A stretch of 64,000 bases of DNA from NCBI RefSeq assembly GCF_038502225.1, contig NW_027195228.1:122501-186500 (forward strand), given 5' to 3'. Each line of letters opens with the position of its first letter. The stretch's first letter is position 1. This document shows, in pieces, positions 56,123 through 64,000 of this stretch. Made by a program: the position numbers and the translations under genes. The stretch is from Cherax quadricarinatus. Taxonomy: Eukaryota; Arthropoda; Malacostraca; Decapoda; Parastacidae. The notes under the pieces are model-generated. The model saw only the letters and a list, made by a program, of their open reading frames with translations, had not been told where the DNA came from and ran no database searches.

Positions 56123-57649
56123 TTATGTGCGATCATGCCATGGAGTTATTGATCCGTTTATAATTCTTCTATATGCTGATTTTGAGAGCATGACAGGTTT
56201 TAGAATGCGCATGTTGTTAATGCGTAGGTCTTCTAGTATGGCGTTGGTGGTCTGTGGGTCGGTTCCTGGTGCAACAGTGTACTTGATGCTGCCATTTCCT
56301 ATGCTGTATATAGCTTGGCCTGCATGCACGGTGTCGAATTCCGGACTGCATGTGTACAGGGTGATAGGTGCTGTATTTTGGATGTTTCGGTTTTCTCTCG
56401 TTGTTTCTAATGGGTGTGTAGTTTCTTGTGGACGACTCACAGGTGGATGTAATTTAGCTTTCTTTGCAATTGGTGACTGAGATGGAGATTCGAGGTGTAG
56501 GTCGACACAGGTGGCGGCGGTCTTGGGTAGATCAGGTGAGGCTGCTGATTGGTCGGTGGCTGCGGTGGAGTTTGTTGTTGTTGTTGATGTATCTTGCGTT
56601 GTATCTTGTGTTGTGGTTATTGGAGTGGTAATGTTTACTGGTGCTTGGGTGAGCTTGATTATGTCAGCAGAAGGTGGAGAGTCTGGGAAGGTGAATGCCG
56701 GCATGTTATTTAGTCTGAAGAGTTCGTTGATGGTAGTGTTGAAGGAGCCTGGTGCTGCCATGTTGTGCATGTGAGCATACAGTAAGCAGTACTGTATTTT
56801 TGTTGAGTCACATGCTGGAGTGGAGATACTGGTGGTGGAGAGCTGGGATGATTTCAGGAGTTTGGTGGTGTCGGCCTGCAGTTTTGTGATAGCTGCATAC
56901 GTGGGTGATCTTAATGGAGACTTCTTCTGATCTGCTTCTATGTTCTTTTTGATGATATCACGACGGGTAGGACATTTTGCTGCGAGAGTGTGGTGGTTAT
57001 TCTTGCAGTTTAGACACTTGAGAGTAGCGGTGGAAGAGCATGTCTTAGAGTCGTGACCCTCATTACCACAGGTGGAACAGAATTTCTTGTCTTTTTTAGG
57101 GCAGTCTTTTGTTGAGTGGAGGTAAGAGAAACAGGTCCAGCATTGAGAGACGTGGTGGTAACGTTCAGCTTCAATGTTGCAGGCGTTGATAAAATAATAG
57201 TAGATGGCTAGTCCCTCAGCCATGGCTTGGGAAGCCATTGTGACGTCAGTAAAGGTGATCTTGAGCATTGAAGAGGCCGTGGGAATCTTGTTAATGTTTT
57301 CCACGGTGGCCCAAAGGTTCTGGTCTTCGACAGATTGTTTGAGGTCTTCGATGGTCTGAGAAGTGATCAGCTTGTCCAGGCGCTTCAGAAAGACAGTCCT
57401 CTTAGCCCTTAAGGCTGGAGAGGACATGATTCTGTAACCACGTTCTTGTAGTGTAGTCAGGGCATTACCAGTCAGTAGTTTCTCGGCCTCCACATCGTCC
57501 TCACAGACGATGATGAAGGATTCTTGGAGGGAAAGGATCGTGTTGACCTTGATGTTCAAGCCCCTGACAGTTACAGCAAGGGCAAGCTTGGTGGAGTCGT
57601 TGATCAAACCACTTGTAGGTTTAATCTTGACTCTGTTGGAGTAACTCAT
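56123..57649 (-). CDS. LINE ORF1 (gag-like protein with three CCHC knuckles)
   Basis: Open frame of about 508 codons starting MSYSNRVKIKPTSGLINDS. The N-terminal half carries an RRM-like fold pattern (LAVTVRGLNIKVNTI ... SFIIVCEDDVEAEKLL ... SMLKITFTDVTMASQAM). Zinc knuckles: CWTCFSYLHSTKDC, CSTCGNEGHDSKTC and CLNCKNNHHTLAAKC, followed by a Thr/Ser-rich linker. The protein should coat element RNA for nuclear delivery. The frame is open further upstream to 57844, but that stretch matches noncoding sequence at 58835-58893, so I place the start at 57649. It is the only undamaged long ORF besides 62365-63201, yet the element lacks RT. Confidence 0.85.
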   Translation of the reverse strand: MSYSNRVKIKPTSGLINDSTKLALAVTVRGLNIKVNTILSLQESFIIVCEDDVEAEKLLTGNALTTLQERGYRIMSSPALRAKRTVFLKRLDKLITSQTIEDLKQSVEDQNLWATVENINKIPTASSMLKITFTDVTMASQAMAEGLAIYYYFINACNIEAERYHHVSQCWTCFSYLHSTKDCPKKDKKFCSTCGNEGHDSKTCSSTATLKCLNCKNNHHTLAAKCPTRRDIIKKNIEADQKKSPLRSPTYAAITKLQADTTKLLKSSQLSTTSISTPACDSTKIQYCLLYAHMHNMAAPGSFNTTINELFRLNNMPAFTFPDSPPSADIIKLTQAPVNITTPITTTQDTTQDTSTTTTNSTAATDQSAASPDLPKTAATCVDLHLESPSQSPIAKKAKLHPPVSRPQETTHPLETTRENRNIQNTAPITLYTCSPEFDTVHAGQAIYSIGNGSIKYTVAPGTDPQTTNAILEDLRINNMRILKPVMLSKSAYRRIINGSITPWHDRT

Positions 57650-57780
57650 CTTGAGATCTTGATGTGGGTAATCGGCGAGGTAGAGGTTCCCCTCCCCAAC
57701 GGGGATCGCAGGGACACTACTTGAGGAGCGACTGTGACTTGCCAGTAGCAAGGCCAGCAGTGCAATGTGCTTATGATGAG

Positions 57781-58050
57781 GTGAAGGTACGCGAGTATTT
57801 ATAGTCAAGTTCAGAATGTTGAGGTCAGGTGGAGAATGCTGCATCTGATGATCTACCGGGTGAGGTTATAGAATCTAAAATCTTGGGTAGCTTGGCAGGG
57901 GTATTGGACAAGTTGTGAGCAGACCTTCTGCAGTGTTCTATGTTCTTATGTGCGATAGCGATGAAGTGGATCAGCTGTGTTATAGAAGCCATTGATCTGG
58001 TTGAAATTGTTGGTTATAGAGATAAGCGATGATTCCAGGATTCTTCTCCA
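57781..58050. repeat. Left arm of inverted duplication
   Basis: Reverse complement of 58616-58893. It contains, in order, LINE 5' sequence (GGTACGCGAGTATTTATAG), a CR1 octamer-tail end (CTTCTGCAGTGTTCTATGTT) and the inverted end of the PLE gene (GATAAGCGATGATTCCAGGA). The arms differ by scattered substitutions and a few indels. Confidence 0.85.
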
Positions 58051-58735
58051 CTTCTACTCTCACCACGACACCAAAACTAAACTTGGTGTAATTATAGGCT
58101 TCTTCCTTCGCGCACTCAGAATCTGCAGCAATGAGTTCTCTGAGGAAGAATGCACTATAATTGAACAAGTATTTTCTAAACTCCACTATCCTCGCCACTT
58201 CATCAGAGACTGCAGACGGCGGGCATTAAACATCTTCAACACACCCAGAGAAAACACTGCCGAGAAGAGAGACATAGTCCTCCCCACCAACTCCATTGCC
58301 AAACATGTTTCCAACATCTTTTCCAATACATCATTCCAAGTATCTACCTTCACAACCACGACCATCAAGGACAACACCAGTAGTAGAAAGGACAAGCTTC
58401 CATCCTCTGCAGGGGTATACATAATCCCTTGTAATAACTGCAAAAAATTATACGTGGGCGAAACATCAAGAGACCTCCAAACACGTATTTCAGAACACCA
58501 ATACGCAAGCAGGACTGACGATACAAGGAATGCCTGTGTACAACTTCGCAATTCACACAACCATTTAATTAACTACAGAAACTCAATACTTATCGCCACA
58601 CAAGACAACACTCAATACCGAAGAATCCTGGAATCATCGCTTATCTCTATAACCAACAATTTCAACCAGGACAATGGCTTCTATAACATAGCTGAACCAC
58701 TCGCCAAGAAACTTCTTCACCGCTATCCCACATAA
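58046..58735 (+). pseudogene. Penelope-like element: thumb, connector and GIY-YIG endonuclease
   Basis: Plus-strand frame of about 230 codons. GFFLRALRICSNEFSEEECT is the end of the PLE RT thumb, then FSKLHYPRHFIRDCRRRA (connector), SSAGVYIIPCNNCKKLYVGE plus TSRDLQTRISEHQYA (GIY-YIG core: the GVY, CxxC, YVGETSR and conserved R and H motifs), NSHNHLINYRNS, and a C-terminus ending KKLLHRYPT. The nuclease domain looks intact, but the RT is missing because the upstream part is replaced by the inverted arm. It is therefore a 5'-truncated insertion. Confidence 0.88.
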
Positions 58736-58893
58736 GAACATAGAACAATGCAGAAGGTCTGCTCACAACTTGTCCAATACCCCTGCCAAGCTACCCAAGA
58801 CTCTATAACTCCACCCGGTAGATCATCAGATGCAGCATTCTCCACCTGACCTCAACAATCTGAACCTGACTATAAATACTCGCGTACCTTCCA
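58616..58893. repeat. Right arm of inverted duplication
   Basis: Counterpart of 57781-58050. It carries the end of the PLE gene, the CR1 tail (CATAAGAACATAGAACAATG) and the LINE 5' sequence (CTATAAATACTCGCGTACCT). The LINE 5' sequence is then fused to the 3' end of the RNase H-type LINE. Confidence 0.85.
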
Positions 58894-59196
58894 CCCCAGA
58901 AGAGGACCCAGAGATGACTGCGGCCACACTAGTGCACCATGGAGTCAACGAACCAGACAAGCTGTTACCTTTGATAACGACATATCCTCCTCCTCGCTAG
59001 TGTCCACAGTTAGGAGTACATATGGTGTTGTCGCTTATGAGATGCACCAGTTGAACTGACCAGAAGAGTGCTTGAACAGCATACGTCGCATCATTGTAGA
59101 AACCTTTCTCCCTCGGGAGCCAGAGACGGGTCATCGCAAGATTGAGACCCGTGCCCGGACTACAGTCTTGGCGAACATTATACATACATACACGCC
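58894..59196 (+). pseudogene. 3' end of RNase H-type LINE, plus strand
   Basis: Plus frame EEDPEMTAATLVHHGVNEPD, then LLPLITTYPPPR and TAG, nearly identical to the end of the protein encoded at 55039. Then the 3' UTR (GGAGTACATATGGTGTTGTC, GGGAGCCAGAGACGGGTCAT) and the (CATA)n tail. Together with 58835-58893 it is an internally deleted LINE copy, 5' end joined to 3' end. Confidence 0.85.
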
Positions 59197-59278
59197 AGAT
59201 AAATCTGTTTGTGACTTGAAAAAGCCCACTGTGTGGGCGAAACGTTGTCAATAAAGGATCACATTAAACTGCATATGT
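59197..59278 (+). ncRNA. PLE terminus with hammerhead-like hairpin
   Basis: GACTTGAAAAAGCCCACTGT plus GTGGGCGAAACGTTGTC: a five-base CCCAC/GTGGG stem followed by CGAAAC, as in hammerhead stem II plus the 3' core. The 5' core reads TTGAAAA instead of CTGATGA, so the motif is degenerate. AATAAAGG follows. It is sandwiched between the LINE tail and CR1 copy C. Confidence 0.5.
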
Positions 59279-59537
59279 GTTTGTTTCCATCCTCTTTATT
59301 AATACCCATCTTCCACTTGTACACTTCGATCATGTCTCCCCTCATTCTTCTTCTAACAAGTGAATGTAATTTAAGAGTCTTAAATCTTTCTTCATAGGGA
59401 AGATTTCTAATGCTATGTATTAATTTAGTCATTCTACGCTGAATGTTTTCTAACGAATTTATATCCATTCTGTATTATGGAGACCAGAACTGAGCTGCAT
59501 AATCTAGGTGAGGCCTTACTAATTATGTATAAAGCTG

Positions 59538-59805
59538 TAATAAAGTTGGTAGAATTACCGACAATATGTAAATTAAAAGGACACAAGTGCAACTAATGTG
59601 ACATTTATTGTGGCAACGTTTCGCTCTCCAGGAGCTTTATCAAGCCATTACAAACAATACATGGCTCATATATAGGCTCACTCTGAGCCTATATATACCC
59701 TCTGTGTCCATGTATTGTTTGTAATGGCTTGATAAAGCTCCTGGCGAGTGAAACGTTGCCACAATAAAATGTCACATTAGTTGCACTTGTGTTCTTTTAC
59801 TTTAC
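59538..59805. mobile_element. Palindromic PLE-end insertion with 13-bp target duplication
   Basis: ATGTATAAAGCTG occurs at 59525-59537 and 59806-59818. Between them is a long inverted repeat (arms about 59578-59688 and 59689-59800). Each arm contains TTGATAAAGCTCCTGG followed by (A)GAGCGAAACG or CGAGTGAAACG, a hairpin plus GAAAC. No coding sequence. Confidence 0.88.
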
Positions 59806-60795
59806 ATGTATAAAGCTGCAGTATAAATCCCAATAATGTATTTGCCTTATTACGTACACTTAGGCATTGCTGTCTTGGTTTAAGGTTGCTGCTTACCATA
59901 ACCCCCAAGTTCTTTTCACAATCTGTATGGCTAAGTTCTACATTATTTAACTTATAAGTGCTAGGGTTATGGACACTCCCGAGCTTCAAAACCTTGCATT
60001 TATCTACATTGAACTACATCTGCCACTTTTCTGACCAAGAACAGAGTTTGTCTAAATCCTCCTGAAGTTCCCTAACATCTACGTTTGAATCAATTATCTT
60101 ACCTATCTTTGTATCATCGGCGAATTTGCTCATATCACTAGTAATACCCTCATCAAGGTCATTGATATATATTATAAACAACAACGGGCCTAAGACTGAT
60201 CCCTGTGGTACGCCACTTGTTACTGATCCCCACTCTCTGCTTCCTGTCTGTGAGCCATGACTCGATCCACGAGAGCACTTTTCCCCCAATGCCATGAGCT
60301 GCCACTTTCTTTAACAGTCTTTGGTGTGGAACTCTATCAAAAGCCTTACTAAAATCTAAGTAAATAATATCAGATTCTTTATCGTGGTCAACAGCCTCAA
60401 AAGCTTTACTGAAGAAAGTTAATAAATCAGTTAGACAAGAACGGCCTCTCGTTAATCCACGCTGAGTATCATTAATCAAGCTATGCTTATCGAGATGGTT
60501 TCTTATAATCTCAGCTATAATTGACTCTAGTAATCTGCCTACAATTGAGGTCAGGCTTATGGGCGGTAATTTAACGGTAACGACTTGTCCCCTGCTTTAA
60601 AAATAGGAATTACATTAGCCATCTTCCACATATCAGACACTACACCTGTTTGAAGAGATAAATTAAAAATATTAGTTAATGGTTCACAGAGTTCCATTTT
60701 GCATTCCTTAAGAACCCTTGAAAAAAGCTCATCAGGACCCGGCGACTTATTTTGCTTCTGTCTGTCTATCTGCTTCACAACCATTTCACTAGTGA

Positions 60796-60903
60796 TAAAT
60801 TAGACACATGTGCAACTCTTGGGTATCTTTATTGAGATACCCAAGAGTTGCACATGTGTCTAATTTATCAACATGTCGGTTCTCTGAACCATTCATCTAC
60901 AAA
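60796..60903. mobile_element. Palindromic PLE-end insertion with target duplication
   Basis: CATTTCACTAGTGA flanks it at 60782-60795 and 60904-60917; extended flanks agree at 18 of 19 positions. It contains a perfect 35-bp stem (60794-60828 with 60835-60869; the outermost bases overlap the duplication) around a six-base TTATTG loop, followed by ACATGTCGGTTCTCTGAACC. Confidence 0.9.
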
Positions 60904-62364
60904 CATTTCACTAGTGACTGTGATGTTACATAATTTTTCTTCTTCTGGCCCACTATAAAAATTAATTACTGGAATATTGTTAGTGTCTTCCTGTGTAAAA
61001 ACCGAGAGAAAAAAATTATTTAAAGTCGAGCACATTTCATTCTCTTTATCAGTAAGATGCCCATAGTTATTTTTAAGGGGACCTATCTTATCTCTAACTT
61101 TTGTTCTATAGACCTGGAAAAACCTTTTTGGGTTAGTTTTCGAATCCCTAGCAACTTTAATTTCATAGTAGCTTTTAGCTTTTCTTATCCACTTTTTTAA
61201 TGTCCCTCTTAATGTCAATATACTGATTCATAAGATGACCCTCACCTCTTTTGAAATGCCTATAAATTCCCTTCTTATGCCCTAGTAGATATTTCAGCCT
61301 ATTATTCATCCATTTTGGGTCATTTCTATTTGATTTAATTTCTTTATATTTGATAAACGTTCTTTGAGCAGCATGTATAGTGTTCAGAAAACTGTCATAT
61401 TGATAGCTCTCTTCGTTACCCCAGTCAACAGATGATAAGTGTTCTCTAAGCCCATCGTAATCTGCTAAGCAAAAATCTTGGACTGTTACTGAGTTATCCC
61501 TACTATCATACTTCCATTCAATGCTAAATGTAATTGATTTGTGGTCGCTAGCACCCAGTTCCTCTGAAATTTCTAAATTATTAACAAGGGATTCATTGTT
61601 TGCCAGAACTAAGTCAAGCAGGTTATTTCCCCTTGTAGGTTCTGTCACAAACTGCTTCAAAAAACAATCCTGAACTACTTCTAAGAAGTCGTATAATTCT
61701 AAATTCCCAGTCAAGAAATTCCAATCAATATGACTAAAGTTAAAGTGTACTAGAATTACTACATTATCGTGCCTTGTGGCCTTAACAATTTCCTCCCATA
61801 GTAGTCTCCCTTGGTCCCTCTCTAAGTTTGGGGGACTGTATATCACACCTAAAATCAATTTTTCATGCCCCTCTGAAAATTCTATCCGAACAGACTCTGT
61901 ATGTGTTACTTCAGAGTTAATACCCGTTTTTATGCAACAGTTCAAGCGATCTCGGACATACAAATCCACCCCACCCCCTTTCCCGATACTTCAGTCTACT
62001 TGGAAAAATTTAAAACCCTGAATGTGACATTCCGCAGGCATGTCCCGACTTTTTGAATTAAACCACGTCTCAGTTAAGGCAAATACATCAATGTTACCTG
62101 CACTAGCAACTAATCTCAACTCGTGCATCTTATTCGTAGCACTACGGCTATTAGCATAATAAACATTGAAAGACTCTCCTTTCTCTTTACCCTTCCTGCT
62201 TATTTCCGTTTTTATACTAAACCTATTACTGTCCTTATCACCTAGTGTCACTGGCTTTTCAATATCTACCTCGTTCTGCTTATTACTAGTTCCCCTAGAA
62301 CTCATAATATTACTACACTGGGACTTCACTGTTTTCCTGTCAAAACCCATACCACTAACTATTC

Positions 62365-63201
62365 CTAGTTTAAAGTCCTAACAGCTCCCTCCACTGCAGT
62401 TGCCAGTGCCCCCACCCCAGACCTAGATAAGTGAACACCATCCCTGGCATACATGTCATTTCTACCATAGAAGAGGTCCCAGTTGTCAATGAATGTTACT
62501 GCATTTTCCTTACAGTATTTGTCCAGCCAGCAATTGACACCAATTGCCCTTGACAACCATTCATTTCCAACTCCTCTCCTTGGCAAAATACAACATATAA
62601 CAGGGTTCCCACCCTTCCTCCTAATTATTTCTATTGCTGACCTATAGCTGCTAATCAGGTCTTCACTCCTACGTCTGCCAACATCGTTACCTCCAGCACT
62701 GAGACAGATAATAGGATTGCTCCCATTATCTCTCATGATGTCATCCAGACGGCTAACAATATCCTCCATCCCAGCCCCAGGAAAGCAAACTCTCTGTCTC
62801 CTACTCCTGTCCTTCAAGCAGAACGCCCTATCCATATACCTAACTTGGCTATCACCAACAACAACAATATTCTTACCTTCCTTGGTGTCGTTTGTCGTGA
62901 CGTTCCCAGTAGTCGACTCACAATCGTCGGGTAGCACGGAGAATGCATTAGATGTTTCCACAACAGTTTCCACAGCAGTCTCTTTCTTCTTCATCGTTTC
63001 TACCTTTCCATTCGTCTTCTTGATCGTCAACTTCGTTCCATGCTGTCCAGCTACTGACCAGTTTCCCTTCTTGACCTGAGGACTCAAAACAGGAGGACTA
63101 CTACGAATCTTCTTGTTTTCCTCGGCCAGTCGCCGAATCTCCATCTTCGCCATCCTCAATTCTTCCTTAAGCTGTTGGAAAAGTTGCTTGATGGAGGGCA
63201 T
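62365..63201 (-). CDS. CR1 copy C ORF1, intact SGNH esterase-type
   Basis: 278-codon uninterrupted frame. The N-terminal coiled coil (MPSIKQLFQQLKEELRMAKM, EIRRLAEENKKI) is followed by a Lys-rich linker (KLTIKKTNGKVETMKKKE) and an SGNH-hydrolase-like domain: VVVGDSQVRYMDRAF (GDS, nucleophile Ser), AGMEDIVSRLD, LSAGGNDVGRRRS (GGND), GGNPVICCILPRRGVGNEWL, and ARDGVHLSRSGVG with the Asp-x-x-His pair. All four blocks are present, so the fold could be active. Esterase-type ORF1s are known from CR1 LINEs. The paired ORF2 is broken, so the protein could only act in trans. The Met is the first in frame and matches that of copy D. Confidence 0.88.
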   Translation of the reverse strand: MPSIKQLFQQLKEELRMAKMEIRRLAEENKKIRSSPPVLSPQVKKGNWSVAGQHGTKLTIKKTNGKVETMKKKETAVETVVETSNAFSVLPDDCESTTGNVTTNDTKEGKNIVVVGDSQVRYMDRAFCLKDRSRRQRVCFPGAGMEDIVSRLDDIMRDNGSNPIICLSAGGNDVGRRRSEDLISSYRSAIEIIRRKGGNPVICCILPRRGVGNEWLSRAIGVNCWLDKYCKENAVTFIDNWDLFYGRNDMYARDGVHLSRSGVGALATAVEGAVRTLN

Positions 63202-63221
63202 CTTGGTTCAGTCCATAGAGA

Positions 63222-64000
63222 GCACACTCGACACGTGATCCAGAATATTAGTGCTGTTTTACCAGGAGCACGAGCCATTCATCCAGCCAATAGCACTCTC
63301 CTTGGTGCTCCTCTTGGGTCCAATGCCATCGATCTGTTCCTTGGAAAAAAAGTCTCAGACCTCCTTACGATGGAAGGCAGGATGATAGACATTGATACAC
63401 ATGATGCCTTTTGCCTACTCACCAGGTGCCTGTCAGTCCCAAAACTTACCTACTTTCTGAGATGCTCCCCAGCCTTCAGCAGTCCAAAGCTCAAGGAATA
63501 TGATTCTTTCCCTAAGACCATGCTAGAGAGTGTATTGAATCTTTTCCTTGAAGATGGAAAGTGGTTGCAAGCCTCACTTCCGGTCAGGCTTGGGGGGCTG
63601 GGAGTACGCAGATCCTCCCAGATTACCCTTCCAGCTTTCCTATCCTCTTCCATAGCGTCAAATGAGTTAATAAGACAGATTCTTCCTGATAACCCCAGTG
63701 AATCGGCAGGAATACAGGACCCTAACTATGCCAGTGCCATCACTGAATGGCAAACTCTTGCTGCTCCTACACCAAACCCTAGTGCAGCACTGACTTACAA
63801 ACAGTCAAGTTGGGATGGCCCCATCGCTGAAAAGGTGTTTGCCAATATGCTCAGGGCTGTAAAATCAGACAGGGAGACTGCCCGTCTCCAAGCTGTGAGC
63901 GCACATCACTTCGGGGACTTCCTCCAAACAGTTCCCATATCGGCAATGTGAACACGCCTCGACGCTAAGACCCTCCAAAACAGAGGGGTGGCATGCAAGA
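63222..64000 (+). pseudogene. RLE-type LINE RT C-terminal segment (runs off the window)
   Basis: Plus frame: IQNISAVLPGARAIHPANST, then LLGAPLGSNAIDLFLGKKVS, then FCLLTRCLSVPKLTYFLRCS, then LPVRLGGLGVRRSSQITLPA plus FLSSSIAS. This is the region after the RT palm in a family of non-LTR elements with a C-terminal zinc knuckle and nuclease. A TGA at about 63949 interrupts the frame, but TRLDAKTLQNRG follows in frame. In this family that segment leads into the VALRLGAPI-like block, where the fragment at 549-1173 begins. 5' truncated at about 63222 against CR1 copy C. Confidence 0.65.

Larger units (their letters stand above)
54843..57850 (-). mobile_element. RNase H-type (I-group-like) LINE, internally deleted
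   Basis: Minus-strand LINE consisting of ORF1, an RNase H plus C-terminal remnant of ORF2 and a 3' UTR ending in (CATA)n at about 54843-54856. EN and RT are missing. A SINE is inserted at 55734-55897. The same 3' end is present on the plus strand at 58894-59196. Confidence 0.8.
59279..62364 (-). pseudogene. CR1 copy C ORF2 (APE endonuclease + RT), with two insertions
   Basis: Minus strand from 62350: FNVYYANSRSATNKMHELRL, ALTETWFNSKSRDMPAECHI, a TGA stop after FFQVD, DLYVRDRLNCC, LGVIYSPPNLERD, VHFNFSHIDW (GDFN altered) and GASDHKSITFSI (SDH intact). The linker and RT follow: NKSPGPDELFSRVLKECK, VIPIFKAGDKSLPLNYRP, KAFDRVPHQRLLKK, GVPQGSVLGPLLFIIYIND, SKFADDTKIGK. The C-terminus lies at 59259-59989. 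It is interrupted at 60796-60903 and 59538-59805 by palindromic PLE-end insertions, and has additional frameshifts near 61200 and 60290. Its 3' tail is not preserved: the copy stops at about 59279, next to PLE sequence. Confidence 0.88.

Noticed and set aside
56511..56774. Val-rich plus-strand frame
   Set aside because: Antisense shadow of the Thr-rich ORF1 C-terminus at 56123-57649.

Overview
This window is a repeat-dominated stretch of an animal genome, most likely a decapod crustacean. The evidence is the combination of CR1-type LINEs ending in a TTCTTATG-type tail, GIY-YIG Penelope-like elements (PLEs), tRNA-derived SINEs, very long (TA)n tracts, and several dispersed repeats I associate with crayfish and lobster genomes. 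The lineage call rests on recall of repeat families, not on a search. I found no single-copy host gene. Almost every long reading frame belongs to a retroelement or is an artefact of a tandem repeat.

Layout. 1-3.9 kb: an RLE-type LINE remnant, then tandem and inverted copies of one tRNA-SINE separated by (TA)n tracts. 3.9-11.5 kb: a PLE whose terminal arms lie in inverted orientation. The left arm is split by a 5.5-kb L2/CR1-like LINE that carries its own SINE insertion, a 543-bp internal duplication and inter-ORF tandem monomers. 11.5-14 kb: a palindromic-ended MITE inside (TA)n, and a minus-strand PLE. 14.2-18.2 kb: a nearly complete but decayed CR1 (copy A). 18.9-22.7 kb: a BEL/Pao-like LTR element with gag but no pol. 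24.1-25.6 kb: a decayed copy of a multi-copy zinc-finger protein gene that keeps a GT-AG intron. 26.3-29 kb: CR1 copy B. 29.5-31.6 kb: another LINE that has lost the end of its RT.

32.0-46.4 kb is a satellite cluster. Its main arrays have periods of 31, 34, about 19, 43 and 41 bp, and the 41-bp array alone has about 136 units. 46.4-48.2 kb is mostly anonymous. 48.4-54.5 kb is a Jockey-like LINE whose ORF2 is split by about 1.7 kb of CR1 and PLE debris. 54.8-57.7 kb is an RNase H-bearing LINE that has lost EN and RT. 57.8-58.9 kb is an inverted duplication around a PLE GIY-YIG gene. 59.2-63.2 kb is CR1 copy C, with an intact esterase ORF1 and two palindromic PLE-end insertions, both with target-site duplications. 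The window closes with a second fragment of the RLE-type LINE family seen at its start.

Functionally the genes do not form a pathway. They are retrotransposition modules: nucleic-acid-binding or esterase ORF1s, APE, RLE or GIY-YIG endonucleases, reverse transcriptases and one RNase H. Nearly all carry stops, frameshifts or deletions. The interesting content is structural: nested insertions with readable target sites, repeated palindromic PLE ends bearing hammerhead-ribozyme-like cores, and the satellite cluster.
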